A DNA stretch of 64,000 nt, taken from contig NZ_JBNPXF010000005.1 in the NCBI RefSeq assembly GCF_050433445.1, positions 1 through 64,000 on the forward strand, read 5' to 3'. Under the pieces are notes generated by a model. It was not told where the DNA came from and ran no database searches. It saw nothing but the letters and a program-made list of their open reading frames with translations. Positions 42,844-51,860 of this stretch are shown in pieces. Within the stretch, counting starts at the first letter, position 1. Every line of letters starts with the position of its first letter. The translations under genes were made by a program, and so were the position numbers. This DNA comes from Kroppenstedtia sanguinis (GTDB lineage Bacteria; Bacillota; Bacilli; Thermoactinomycetales; DSM-45169).

Positions 42844-43557
42844 ATGAAACCGGTCATTGGGATGACGTTGTCCATGAATGAGAACCGTTTAACATTATCT
42901 CGAGATAACGCCGACGCGGTATTGACTGCGGGAGGAATCCCGTTTTTGCTTCCTTATGCTACGGAAACGGATGTTTTGGACGGAATGGTTCAACAGATCG
43001 ACGGGTTGCTGTTGACTGGGGGAGACGACATCGATCCTTCCTTGTTTGGCGAAGAACCGTTGCCTGGCTTGGGTGAGGTGGAGCCGGAACGGGATCGCAT
43101 GGAGATCGCTCTCGTCCGTAAGATGGTGCACGCAGGGAAACCGGTTTTGGCCATTTGTAGAGGTTGCCAAATCCTCTGTATTGCGCTGGGAGGAGATATG
43201 TACCAGGACCTGTACAGTCAGCGGAAGGATTCGATTCAGCATGTTCAGCGGGGGCCCCGGGGGTACCTGTCCCATAGTGTTTCAATTCAGGAGGGCACCT
43301 GGCTGTCACAAATCGCCGGAGAGGACCGGATCCGGGTCAACAGTTATCATCACCAAGCGGTCCGGCGTCTTCCTGAAGGATATATTCCATCGGCGATTGC
43401 TCCAGACGGAGTGATTGAGGCCTTTGAGGGAGACGGTCCCACCTGGGTCATGGGAGTGCAATGGCATCCGGAAAACCTGTTTCGCACCGACAGGGTTTCC
43501 CGACGTTTGTTTCATACTTTGGTGGATCATGCCCGCAATAAAACAACTGCACGGTAA
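42844..43557 (+). CDS. Class-I glutamine amidotransferase-like hydrolase (PuuD-like)
   Basis: A 237-residue enzyme of the gamma-glutamyl-gamma-aminobutyrate hydrolase family. The catalytic Cys is in LAICRGCQIL near residue 105, and the His/Glu pair in 'GVQWHPENLF' near 208. GLLLTGGDDIDPSLFGEEP near 57 is also typical. PuuD cleaves gamma-glutamyl amides made during putrescine breakdown, but no other put/puu genes are near, so the substrate is open. AACGGGGGAGG precedes ATG 42844. Confidence 0.85.
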   Translation: MKPVIGMTLSMNENRLTLSRDNADAVLTAGGIPFLLPYATETDVLDGMVQQIDGLLLTGGDDIDPSLFGEEPLPGLGEVEPERDRMEIALVRKMVHAGKPVLAICRGCQILCIALGGDMYQDLYSQRKDSIQHVQRGPRGYLSHSVSIQEGTWLSQIAGEDRIRVNSYHHQAVRRLPEGYIPSAIAPDGVIEAFEGDGPTWVMGVQWHPENLFRTDRVSRRLFHTLVDHARNKTTAR

Positions 43558-43576
43558 ACCGTGCAGTTGTTTTTCA
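43541..43576. terminator. Bidirectional terminator between the amidotransferase gene and cydB
   Basis: AACTGCACGGT, AA, ACCGTGCAGTT is a perfect 11-bp stem flanked by A and T tracts between convergent genes. Confidence 0.88.
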
Positions 43577-44590
43577 TTTTTCTCCACGGACGTAGCGAGC
43601 GTTGAAGAGAAACAGACGCATCAGCAAGATGAGAGAGGGCACCAGGAGGAACAGACCAGCGATAAAGGAGATCACCAGCGCCCAGCCCATCTGCGGTTGG
43701 GTCAAGCCGGACTGCAGAGTGATATAAGGATACAACAGATAGGGTAAATGGGAAGCGCCGTACCCGAAAAAGGCGAAGGCGAACTGTAGCATCACCAGAA
43801 TAAATGCCCAACCAGGGGCTTTTCGCCACCAAGTGAGATAGACTGCCCCCAGAAAGCAGGCGAAGGAGAGCAAAAACATCCAGGCCAAGTCCACCATGTT
43901 TTGAAAATGAACCAGGTTGTGACGGGATAAGGCCAGGAATACCCAGAGACTGGCCAGGATCGTCGGTCCGCTCCAAAAGAGGGAGTACTTTCGCAGCAGT
44001 TCGTATGCTTTTTCATCTTTCGCTTTGCGGGCGTAAAAGACGAGAAAACTGGCACTGATGTATAGCACACTGACCAAGGCGAGGAAAACCACCGCCCAGG
44101 AGTAAGGACTGGTGAATAACGCCTGAGGAAGGAATTCCACATAACCTGCGGCGGTTTCCCGGATAAATCCACCTTCGGAGATCGTCAAGACCGTGGATAG
44201 AGCAGCAGGGATAAACAAGCCCGTCATTCCATAGAGGAACAGGTAGATGCGACTTTTTCGCGCGCCATAATTGGCAAAGGCGTAAAAAGACCCCCGGATG
44301 GTCAACAGCAGAAGAGCTATACCCCCGGGAATCAACAGAGCCGTCCCGAAGTAGTAGGCCGTATCCGGGAAAAATCCGACAATCCCCACAAAGAAAAAGA
44401 CCAAGAACACATTGGTCACTTCCCAAACTGGAGAGAGATAGCGATCAATCACCTGGCTGATGACATGTTCCTGCCGTGTCAATAGGCTGTAATAGGAGAA
44501 AAAACCGGCACCAAAATCGATGGAGGCTACGATCAGATATCCATACAGAAAGGTCCAGAGAACCGTGATGCCGATCCATTCCAAACTCAC
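43574..44590 (-). CDS. cydB: Cytochrome bd-type quinol oxidase subunit II
   Basis: A 338-residue membrane protein with about nine spans, 16 bases downstream of cydA on the same strand. Family features are the N-terminal 'YLIVASIDFGAGFFSYYSLL', 'VWEVTNVFLVFFFVGIVGFFP' near residue 53, and a C-terminal 'LVISFIAGLFLLVPSLILLMRLFLF'. It forms the heterodimer with CydA that reduces oxygen with menaquinol at low oxygen. GGAGGGATC precedes ATG 44590. Confidence 0.9.
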   Translation of the reverse strand: MSLEWIGITVLWTFLYGYLIVASIDFGAGFFSYYSLLTRQEHVISQVIDRYLSPVWEVTNVFLVFFFVGIVGFFPDTAYYFGTALLIPGGIALLLLTIRGSFYAFANYGARKSRIYLFLYGMTGLFIPAALSTVLTISEGGFIRETAAGYVEFLPQALFTSPYSWAVVFLALVSVLYISASFLVFYARKAKDEKAYELLRKYSLFWSGPTILASLWVFLALSRHNLVHFQNMVDLAWMFLLSFACFLGAVYLTWWRKAPGWAFILVMLQFAFAFFGYGASHLPYLLYPYITLQSGLTQPQMGWALVISFIAGLFLLVPSLILLMRLFLFNARYVRGEK

Positions 44591-44606
44591 GGAGATCCCT
44601 CCTTTC

Positions 44607-45926
44607 TCACAAGATGATCCGGCGCTGTTCCAGTTCTTTTTCCGGTTGGTGATGTCGGAACAAGCGAATCAAGACGGTGCAGGCGATGGTTCCGAGTGCA
44701 ACGTACACCAGGGAAAACACGCCTAGGATCCATCCGACATCATTGGACGTGGTAGCGGCCTGATCGACGCGCATCATCCCTCGGATGATCCAAGGTTGAC
44801 GTCCCACCTCGGCGTAGATCCAACCCAATTCGATGGCCAGGAAAGAGAGGGGAGCACCCACTACGATTCCCCAGAGAATCCACCTGTTCCAGAGGTTTTT
44901 CTTTCTCCACCAAGCGAACAGGAACAGGGCGGAGATCAGGATCAGATAGATTCCAATCCCCACCATTCCGTCAAACAGGTAGTGAAGATAAAGTGGTGGA
45001 CGCTCATCCGGTGGAAACTCATTCAGCCCGATAATTTCCCCATCAGGGGAACCTTTCCCAAGGATACTGAGTGCGAAGGGAATCTGAATCGCCCCTTTGA
45101 CCTCATGGTTTTCAGTAAGATATCCTCCCAGGATAAGGGGAGCCTCCCGCTGGGTTTCAAAATGCCACTCCGCTGCGGCTAGTTTTTCCGGTACATGCTC
45201 GGCAAGGAATTTTCCCGAGAGATCCCCGGCAACCGCAGTGCCCAGGGCAAGGATCAGACCGGCGATCATGGTCATTTTCAACGCTTTTTTATAGTAGATA
45301 TGGTTCCTTCCCTTCAGTAGGAACCAAGCTGCAATTCCACCGAGCAGGAAGGCGCAGGTTACATAGGCAGAGGAGAGAACATGAGCCACTTTGCTTGGGG
45401 TGGCCGGATTGAACATAGCTTCCAGGGGACGGAGATCGACCAATTTTCCCTGTTGGATTGAAAATCCTGCCGGCGTGTTCATAAATGCATTGACCGTCGT
45501 GATAAAAACCGCCGACAGCGATGAACCAATGATAATCGGAATCGAGGTCAGCCAATGAAGAACCGGTTTGAGTCGATCCCAGGTATAGAGATAAATACCG
45601 AGGAAAATCGCTTCAAAGAAAAAAGCGAAGGTCTCCAGGAACAAGGGCAGACTGATCAGATTGCCTGCCAGTTGCATAAAGCGGGGCCACAAAAGACTGA
45701 GCATCAATCCGATACATGTTCCGGTCACTACCCCGACAGCGACCGTGATCACAAATCCCCGCGTCCAACGCCGGGCCAGCAAGATATAATGGGAATCCTT
45801 CTTCCAAATTCCCCAGCCTTCCGCCAGGGAGATAAAAATCGGCACGCCGACGCCGATCGTAGCCCAAATTATATGGAAAGCGAGAGTTTCAGCAGTCAGG
45901 ATTCGGCTTAAAACCGTAGGTTCCAT
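44607..45926 (-). CDS. cydA: Cytochrome bd-type quinol oxidase subunit I
   Basis: A 439-residue multi-span protein that carries the hemes and the quinol site. The axial His is in LAFHIIWATIGVGVP near residue 17. TFAFFFEAIFLGIYLYTWDR near 98 contains the conserved Glu, and 'EVGRQPWIIRGMMRV' near 373 belongs to the heme-b ligand and quinol region. The Q-loop is short, as in Firmicutes. The transcript runs cydA-cydB. The upstream region (45927-46200) is AT-rich; a redox control by Rex is common for this operon, but only a weak site is seen. Confidence 0.93.
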   Translation of the reverse strand: MEPTVLSRILTAETLAFHIIWATIGVGVPIFISLAEGWGIWKKDSHYILLARRWTRGFVITVAVGVVTGTCIGLMLSLLWPRFMQLAGNLISLPLFLETFAFFFEAIFLGIYLYTWDRLKPVLHWLTSIPIIIGSSLSAVFITTVNAFMNTPAGFSIQQGKLVDLRPLEAMFNPATPSKVAHVLSSAYVTCAFLLGGIAAWFLLKGRNHIYYKKALKMTMIAGLILALGTAVAGDLSGKFLAEHVPEKLAAAEWHFETQREAPLILGGYLTENHEVKGAIQIPFALSILGKGSPDGEIIGLNEFPPDERPPLYLHYLFDGMVGIGIYLILISALFLFAWWRKKNLWNRWILWGIVVGAPLSFLAIELGWIYAEVGRQPWIIRGMMRVDQAATTSNDVGWILGVFSLVYVALGTIACTVLIRLFRHHQPEKELEQRRIIL

Positions 45927-46304
45927 TCGAATTCGCCTCCCGTTCCAGGGGTTGTCTCCATAACTGGTTCTCTCTTTTCACATCGTCTCAGAATGACCCA
46001 ACAGGCTCCAGATTTGCGGATTTTCCCCTTTAGGGTAGCATACCCGAATGTACATGGGAATTTGTTCGCAAAACGGTCTTTTCGCCAATCCCTCACAAAT
46101 CGGATGAAAAATTGCCTTATAGTTGCCATAAAATCATCGCCCCATGGAGTAGCGGATGATTCCCTTACAATGGCAGGAATTCTAGCTCCGGGGAATGTGA
46201 AACACCATTCCGACCGGTCGGGCCCCGGCATAGAAAACTACGCTTATGAAAAATCGGAAAGAAGATGTATGGAGATTTTTTAATGGATCGGATACGCTGA
46301 GTTT
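45927..46304. other. Divergent intergenic region between cydA and the DUF1294 gene
   Basis: No gene is seen. It should hold the cydAB promoter on the minus strand and the promoter of the plus-strand gene. A partial palindrome TTCGCCAATCCCTCACAA (46080-46097) only loosely resembles a Rex box. Confidence 0.4.
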
Positions 46305-46574
46305 ATGATGTGGATCCTTATTTATCTGTTGGTAATCAATGGGGTGGCCTTTGCATGGATGGGGTCGGATAAAGCCCGGGCCAAGAAAGGCAGGTGGCGA
46401 ATCCCGGAACGACGTTTGTTTATGAGCGGATTTTTGGGCGGTGGACTCGGCCTTTGGGTGGGAATGAAAACATTTCGACATAAGACCATGCACTCTACTT
46501 TTCGCTACGGTGTTCCCTTGCTCATCCTTTGGAATGGGATCGCCGGGATTGTTCTCGTCGGCTTATTTGGATAA
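46305..46574 (+). CDS. DUF1294 family membrane protein (YsdA-like)
   Basis: An 89-residue protein with an N-terminal membrane helix, the loop 'GSDKARAKKGRWRIPERRLF' and two further hydrophobic segments (GFLGGGLGLWVGM and LLILWNGIAGIVLVGL). The motif DKxxAxxxxWRIPE is diagnostic for DUF1294. Function unknown. No strong ribosome site is visible before ATG 46305. Confidence 0.85.
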   Translation: MMWILIYLLVINGVAFAWMGSDKARAKKGRWRIPERRLFMSGFLGGGLGLWVGMKTFRHKTMHSTFRYGVPLLILWNGIAGIVLVGLFG

Positions 46575-46639
46575 TTGTTTGAAGTTCCCAGTGTGTTGCC
46601 TCTTCCCCCTGACAAAGACTAGAGACGGGGGGTGAGAGC

Positions 46640-47740
46640 TTGAAGACGATTGGATTTTGGCTTTCTGTACTCTTGTTTATCTGCGGATGTGTGCCGGGAG
46701 AAGTGTCCCAGAAACCGGCTTCGAAACCAAAGGAAGAGGCCCCAGGTCATGCAGATGTGAAAGCCCGAAATCAGACCAAATCGCTTTTCATCGTGAAGTA
46801 TGAAGGGAAAGAGTGGAGATTGGATCTCAGTCAAGCGGGATTTGATGGGATCGATCCCACCACCTTGGACCGGGATGCCTTCCACCATTGGTTTTCACAA
46901 GTGGAAAAAGAGATTAACCGTGAACCGAAATCCGCCTACTTCCGGGACCGGCAATTGGTGCCGCACCAAAATGGCCGCAAAGTGGATCGGGCGGAGGTGA
47001 ACCATTGGCTGGACGGGATTCACCATTATCTTAACCGCCCTTTGACAGTTCCCGTACAGATCTGGAGCCCGCCCATCACCACGGAAACCTTGAAAAGGAT
47101 CAAGGAGAAGCACCTAGCTTCTTACTCCACGGTATATAATCCGCATAATGCGAATCGATCTCAGAATATCTTACTGTCTGTGCGGGCGATCGACCATCAG
47201 GTGGTCAATGTCGGAGAAGTGTTTTCCTTTAACCGGACAGTGGGGATTCGTTCCGGCTCCCGAGGATACCGCCCAGCTAAGATCATCGTCCGGGGAGAGT
47301 ATACGGAAGGAGTGGGTGGTGGGATCTGTCAAACTTCGTCCACGTTATTTAACAGCGTGGAGAGAGCGGGCTTGCATGTGGTACAGCGAGTAAGCCACAG
47401 CAAGCAGGTGACTTATGTGCCGGCGGGCCGGGATGCGACAGTTTCATGGGGCGGACCTGATTTTCAGTTTCAAAATCAGCTGAACAGACCGATTCTGATT
47501 CAAGCAACCGCTCGAAATGGTCGTCTCACGGTGGATATTTATGGGTCCTCCGCAATCCGCCACCATCCAAAAGCGACACGGGAGGCGCCCAAGACGATGC
47601 CCAAGACAGAAAAAGTACCTACACCCAGTGAAAAACTTCCCTTAGATGAAAATGTGAAGAAGTTTCAAAGAGAGCCGTTGCCGCCTGACCAGATCTCCGG
47701 AGATCCGGAGCCGACGGATGCCGGCGGGAGAGTGGAATAA
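46640..47740 (+). CDS. VanW-family lipoprotein
   Basis: A 366-residue exported protein. The leader 'IGFWLSVLLFICGC' ends in a lipobox-like ICGC, so it is probably a lipoprotein. Residues 180-300 are the VanW domain ('NVGEVFSFNRTVGIRSGSRGYRPAKIIV', GVGGGICQTSSTLFNSV, 'VSWGGPDFQFQNQLNRPILI'). The C-terminal 60 residues are Pro- and Lys-rich and likely cross the wall. The start is TTG 46640 after GGGGGGTGAG. VanW proteins are linked to peptidoglycan, but their activity is not established. Confidence 0.85.
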   Translation: MKTIGFWLSVLLFICGCVPGEVSQKPASKPKEEAPGHADVKARNQTKSLFIVKYEGKEWRLDLSQAGFDGIDPTTLDRDAFHHWFSQVEKEINREPKSAYFRDRQLVPHQNGRKVDRAEVNHWLDGIHHYLNRPLTVPVQIWSPPITTETLKRIKEKHLASYSTVYNPHNANRSQNILLSVRAIDHQVVNVGEVFSFNRTVGIRSGSRGYRPAKIIVRGEYTEGVGGGICQTSSTLFNSVERAGLHVVQRVSHSKQVTYVPAGRDATVSWGGPDFQFQNQLNRPILIQATARNGRLTVDIYGSSAIRHHPKATREAPKTMPKTEKVPTPSEKLPLDENVKKFQREPLPPDQISGDPEPTDAGGRVE

Positions 47741-47921
47741 ATCCGCTCTCCTCTTTCATGTCCATGGGGCAGATCCGGAAAGTGAAGTCATAAGATAGAT
47801 GGAGGCTTTGTTTGAATCATTTAACAAATTGGACACATTTTGAAATTTCCTGATTTGTGGACATTTCCTGGTACTCTGTTATAATATAACCGTCTTTTTA
47901 CCAGTAGGAAGGAGGTATTGA

Positions 47922-48938
47922 ATGAAGAAATCCCTGATCATTTCTCTCGGGGTTGCCGCTGTCCTGCTGTTGTCCGGTACGTTCGTCGGTTATGCGATGA
48001 TGAACAAAGAGATCACCGTCACCTTCAGTGACCAGGATAAAAAAATCAAAACCGACGTCCTCAGTGGAACATTGGCGGAGGCTTTGGCCGATGAAGGTTA
48101 TGATCCCGCCAAACTCAAAAAGCAATATAAGCCTGATCACCCCTGGGATCAGCCGATCGAAAAGGATTCCAAAGTTCACCTGACCTGTAATTGTAAGGTC
48201 TCTCTGAAGGTGGGTGGGAAAGACCCGGTCAAGACCCGAACGTTGCAACCCACTGTCGGAGATTTTCTCAAGGAACAAAAAGTGAAAACGGAAAAAAGCG
48301 ATCAAATGAATGCCGCATTGGATCAAAAAATTAACAATGATATGATGATTGTGATCGACAAAATCGAAAAACAGGTCAAGAAAAAGGTAGAAACGACGGA
48401 TTATCCAGTCAAAAAAGAAAAGGATCCTGATTTGCCCAAGGGTGAAAAAAAGGTGACCCAAAAAGGGGAAAAGGGAAAAGTCATCTATGAAGTGACCGCC
48501 TTGTATAAAAATGGAAAGGCCATGGTGACGGATCAGAAGAAAGTGGATGAGGTTAAACCTGTGGCTGAGATTGTGAAGGTGGGCTCCGGCGAAGAGACTA
48601 AGGAGGAAGAAAAGGAAGACACGGATCTGGCTTCTTCCTCTTCTGGGTCCCGAATTGCCGGTCTAAAATACAAAAAAAGCCTCTCCATGCAGGCCACGGG
48701 ATACACTCACACCGGAAGTCCTACTGCGACAGGTGCGATGCCTCATCGAGGAACCGTTGCTGTCGATACTAGTGTCATCCCACTCGGTACCAAGCTCTAC
48801 ATACCAGGCTACGGTCAGGCTGTGGCGCAGGATACCGGTGGGGCCGTGAACGGAAATATCATCGATCTTTTCTTCGAGACCCGCCAGGAAGCGATTCAGT
48901 GGGGGCGGAGAGGTGTAACCGTTTATATCCTCGAATAA
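47922..48938 (+). CDS. YabE-like cell-wall protein with DUF348, G5 and 3D domains
   Basis: A 338-residue exported protein with an N-terminal signal helix (SLIISLGVAAVLLLSGTFVG). It has two DUF348 repeats (near 30-75 and 85-130), a G5-like segment (150-210), an acidic low-complexity linker, and a C-terminal 3D domain. The three Asp residues are visible in 'AVDTSVIPLGTKLYIPGYG', AQDTGG and NIIDLFF. The 3D domain is a lytic-transglycosylase-like fold (MltA/Rpf type), so a role in wall remodelling or resuscitation is likely. TATAAT at 47880 and AAGGAGG precede it; a terminator follows. Confidence 0.88.
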   Translation: MKKSLIISLGVAAVLLLSGTFVGYAMMNKEITVTFSDQDKKIKTDVLSGTLAEALADEGYDPAKLKKQYKPDHPWDQPIEKDSKVHLTCNCKVSLKVGGKDPVKTRTLQPTVGDFLKEQKVKTEKSDQMNAALDQKINNDMMIVIDKIEKQVKKKVETTDYPVKKEKDPDLPKGEKKVTQKGEKGKVIYEVTALYKNGKAMVTDQKKVDEVKPVAEIVKVGSGEETKEEEKEDTDLASSSSGSRIAGLKYKKSLSMQATGYTHTGSPTATGAMPHRGTVAVDTSVIPLGTKLYIPGYGQAVAQDTGGAVNGNIIDLFFETRQEAIQWGRRGVTVYILE

Positions 48939-48954
48939 AAGTGGAATCATTTTC

Positions 48955-48984
48955 CCCGTGGTACTTTACACCACGGGTTTTTTC
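48955..48984 (+). terminator. Terminator after the 3D-domain gene
   Basis: CCCGTGGT, ACTTTAC, ACCACGGG, TTTTTT. Confidence 0.88.
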
Positions 48985-49102
48985 TATTTATGATAAGAGT
49001 AGGTTGCGAAGTGGGAATTGGCTCAGTCTTTTCCAAATATTTTTGTTTTTTGATGGGGAATTGAGATATACTGGAGAAAAGGATTATACGGGATGTGTCA
49101 AT

Positions 49103-50608
49103 ATGCCTGTAACTGCTGGTAGAAATGATCCTTGTCCCTGTGGTAGCGGAAAAAAATACAAAAAGTGCTGTGAACGGGTGGTGGCTTTCAAGTCAGCGGA
49201 GTTTCTACGGGAAGAGCGGGAGCGGAAATTGAAAACCCGGTTGGTCTCTTGGCTTAACAAATGGTTTCAAGAGAATTGTATGAGGGAAATCGACGAGAAG
49301 TGGTCCGTCACCTTTAAAAAATGTCTCCAGTTGCCGGTAGAACATCCGATCCCGTCCAAGTTGGCCTACACCTATCGTTTTTGGATGCTGTTTGATGCGA
49401 CTTGTTTTCGGGGAGAAAGACCCGTGGAATATTGGAGGAGAACCTTGGTCGGTTCCTCATCGCAATCGGAGCGAATCGCCGAAGAATTGGCGGGGGTTCA
49501 TCTGTGCTGTTACGAAGTGGTTCGCGTGAACGGTGAGGAGGTGATCCTCCGTTCGTTATTGACGGAAGACCAGGAGTTTTCTATCCGTCTGGTGGAGCCG
49601 GTTCGTGTAGGCATGTTGATGTTTGCTCGACTCTCCCGCTTGGTCAATCGGTACGAGCTGTTTGGCCCTTATACATCTTTTGGGGTGGAGATGAAGGGGG
49701 AGATCGATATGTATTTAAAAAATCAAGTACAGCCCAGTGAGGGCTTACAGCGGGAATATTGGCATCAACATGGACTGCATGTTCTCGGGTGGATGATGCA
49801 ACGAGCCCGGGAGATGGAACAGTCGGAAAAGGCAGCGGAAGATCTTCCCGATCCCGTCAGTGAGGAAGGTTGGGGAGAAACAACACAAGAGAAGGAAATG
49901 TCCGAAATGGGTGCACTGCCTGTTGAGAAGAAACGGTTCAACCCACCGGTTTTGCCAGAGGAAGAGATAGGTCTTCCCGATATCGTGGAACAGCAGTTGA
50001 ACTTGTTTTTCTCCAACTATGTGGAGAAATTCCAGGAGAAGACCCAAAGTTTCTATCTGCATTCCCTCGAACTCTTTAAAAAGTATGTTGCCACCTATTT
50101 TGGCAAGCGGTTTACCTGGCCCATGTTGAGTGGGGATGTCTTGTCCCATTTCTTCGGGGTCTGGTACGTGGATACCGGCGAAGGTGGACCGATTAAATCA
50201 AGAATCTTCCTGAATACATTAAAGGGACTGTTTCGCTGGATTCAGGAAGAGGCGATCAGTGATGTGTATCCTGCTTTTGCTCCGGTGTATCGGGAGTCGA
50301 TCCGAAATCTCCCGCTTTCTTATGAGGCCTATCGCTGGTTGCGGGAAAACGGGGTGGCCGAAGCCCCTGGTTCCAAACAGTTGACAGGCACAGTTCAAAT
50401 GGCTGTTTCCGGGGCAGAAGCCCGCTTGAGAATTGCGGATCAGTGGCTTCCCCTTCATATGAACGGTCGGGGGGTTCCTCCGACTTGGCTGGATCATCGT
50501 TTCTGGGTGCGTGGAACCGTTGCTTTTCATGGGGAAAGATGTAGTTTCCATTCTGTGGAATCTGTCTATCCACACCTTCAGGAGATTTATGAACCCGAAT
50601 TGCTTTGA
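49103..50608 (+). CDS. SEC-C zinc-motif protein with a recombinase-like core-binding segment
   Basis: A 501-residue protein. The N-terminus has the SEC-C zinc motif (GRNDPCPCGSGKKYKKCC) at residues 6-23, in the place it takes in a group of Bacillus SEC-C proteins. The middle is unassigned. Residues 300-410 ('YVEKFQEKTQSFYLHSLELFKKYVATYFG', then FLNTLKGLFRWIQEEA) look like the SAM-like core-binding domain of tyrosine recombinases, but no catalytic Arg/His/Tyr domain follows. It might bind nucleic acid. ATG 49103 is chosen so that SEC-C is at the start; its ribosome site is weak. Confidence 0.75.
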   Translation: MPVTAGRNDPCPCGSGKKYKKCCERVVAFKSAEFLREERERKLKTRLVSWLNKWFQENCMREIDEKWSVTFKKCLQLPVEHPIPSKLAYTYRFWMLFDATCFRGERPVEYWRRTLVGSSSQSERIAEELAGVHLCCYEVVRVNGEEVILRSLLTEDQEFSIRLVEPVRVGMLMFARLSRLVNRYELFGPYTSFGVEMKGEIDMYLKNQVQPSEGLQREYWHQHGLHVLGWMMQRAREMEQSEKAAEDLPDPVSEEGWGETTQEKEMSEMGALPVEKKRFNPPVLPEEEIGLPDIVEQQLNLFFSNYVEKFQEKTQSFYLHSLELFKKYVATYFGKRFTWPMLSGDVLSHFFGVWYVDTGEGGPIKSRIFLNTLKGLFRWIQEEAISDVYPAFAPVYRESIRNLPLSYEAYRWLRENGVAEAPGSKQLTGTVQMAVSGAEARLRIADQWLPLHMNGRGVPPTWLDHRFWVRGTVAFHGERCSFHSVESVYPHLQEIYEPELL

Positions 50609-50610
50609 AG

Positions 50611-50641
50611 GACTCGCCGTTTCCCATGGCGAGTTTTTTTT
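50611..50641 (+). terminator. Terminator after the SEC-C gene
   Basis: ACTCGCC, GTTTCCCAT, GGCGAGT, TTTTTTTT. Confidence 0.85.
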
Positions 50642-50828
50642 CGTATTCTGAAGCGTACGGGTGTTCGTTTGTCTTATTCTGCATAGGAATCTAGGAGTCC
50701 TGCCTTGTTCTCCTTTTTTGCATAAAAAAGTTACTCTACGTTTAAACCACCATAAACAGGAATTATAATGCCTTTTGACAAGTGTGATACTAAAAGGGCA
50801 CTCAACCACTTGTAGGGGGGCGTTTGCT

Positions 50829-51038
50829 ATGTTCGGCTTGTTTAACTTCAATAAAGAAGAACCCAAGGAAAAAGAGCATGACCGGAAAGATGTTTCCTCC
50901 GATGAGCGAAAACTTCGGGAAACGATGAACGAGGTGGCGTCTGAATTGGGTGTTTCCACAGACGAAACTAAACAGTCATCGCAAAATGCTAATGAACTGG
51001 GTGAACAAGTTAAGAAAGAATTGAAAAAACGCACCTGA
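50829..51038 (+). CDS. Small acidic-basic protein, unknown
   Basis: A 69-residue, highly charged, cysteine-free protein: MFGLFNFNKEEPKEKEH, then a helix 'KLRETMNEVASELGVSTDETKQSSQ' and a basic end KKELKKRT. AGGGGGGC precedes ATG 50829 and a terminator follows, so it is a self-contained gene. I do not recognise the family. Confidence 0.6.
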   Translation: MFGLFNFNKEEPKEKEHDRKDVSSDERKLRETMNEVASELGVSTDETKQSSQNANELGEQVKKELKKRT

Positions 51039-51050
51039 AACGACTGTTGA

Positions 51051-51087
51051 GTGTGGCGGGCACCCTGTGGGTGTCCGCACCTTTTTC
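51051..51087 (+). terminator. Terminator after the small charged-protein gene
   Basis: A GC-rich imperfect stem (GTGGCGGGCACCC with GGGTGTCCGCAC) followed by CTTTTTC. Confidence 0.7.
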
Positions 51088-51131
51088 TAAGGCGTGTGCA
51101 GTCTTTTTGTTTCATGTAAAGAAAAAAAGAG

Positions 51132-51178
51132 GCCTGTGTGGCTGACAACGCAAGAGTGTTGCGTCAGACCCACAGGAC
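51132..51178. other. Unassigned hairpin
   Basis: CCTGTGTGG and CCCACAGG can pair on the outside, ACGCAA and TTGCGT on the inside (loop GAGTG). There is no T run, so it is not a standard terminator. It could be part of an untranslated RNA in the 51039-51318 gap. Confidence 0.3.
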
Positions 51179-51318
51179 ACAAGTCGAGCCGATCTCCCCC
51201 GGAATGTAAAACTCAACCCCGGCCGGCCGCGTCTAAGAGATGGAATCACAACGATATAGGTTTTTTTGGAATGAGATCGGTGACGGTCACACAGGCGTGG
51301 CTCCCAGTAAGAGGTGGA

Positions 51319-51675
51319 TCAGACCTCCTTCCCGGGATCGCTGGAATTGAGATAAGAGAAAACTTCCGCTAGTTGATGGTCTGCTGCTTTCACCACATGG
51401 TCTGGGATAGGAGAATGGCCTGATTTTACCGAGGGATACCCTCTACATCGATCAATGACAGGCTTCCCTAGGCGAAGTCGAGAAATATCTGGATCTGGAG
51501 AAGGATAGGTGGGAATCCGGAGGCGAAATTTCTGTCCGGAAAGTGGATCGCGAAGGTGAAGATCATAGACAGGGGGTTGTCCGCTACGCCGGACAAATCC
51601 CCCGGAGCGCAGCGTGCGATCAATTTGATCGCGAGTGTACACCAATCCCATGATTCGTTTCATCCTTTGGCCCAA
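51319..51675 (-). CDS. Conserved-looking protein of unknown function
   Basis: A 118-residue protein on the minus strand. TTG 51675 lies 8 bases after GAGGAGG, a convincing start. The sequence is balanced: 'GLVYTRDQIDRTLRSGGFVRR', 'VYDLHLRDPLSGQKFRLRIPTYP', then a C-terminal helix 'HVVKAADHQLAEVFSYLN'. There is no signal or membrane segment. I do not recognise the family. It faces away from the PHP gene. Confidence 0.6.
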   Translation of the reverse strand: MGQRMKRIMGLVYTRDQIDRTLRSGGFVRRSGQPPVYDLHLRDPLSGQKFRLRIPTYPSPDPDISRLRLGKPVIDRCRGYPSVKSGHSPIPDHVVKAADHQLAEVFSYLNSSDPGKEV

Positions 51676-51860
51676 AGTGAAACCTCCTCACAAGATGGTT
51701 TGCGTTCCTATCCTTCATTGCGCAAGCAAAGGGTGTTTCTGAAAAAGGGATACTTCCATGTTATGAACGAAGGGTGGCACGGTATGAATCATTCCGGGTT
51801 TTCCTCGCTTTTCTGGAGAGTGTGGTATGCTTTGAAAGGAAGGGAAAGGAGTGGAGCCCA

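Noticed and set aside
46080..46097. TTCGCCAATCCCTCACAA as a Rex operator before cydAB
   Set aside because: Only the CACAA half fits the Rex consensus TTGTGAAnnnnTTCACAA; too weak to list as a site.
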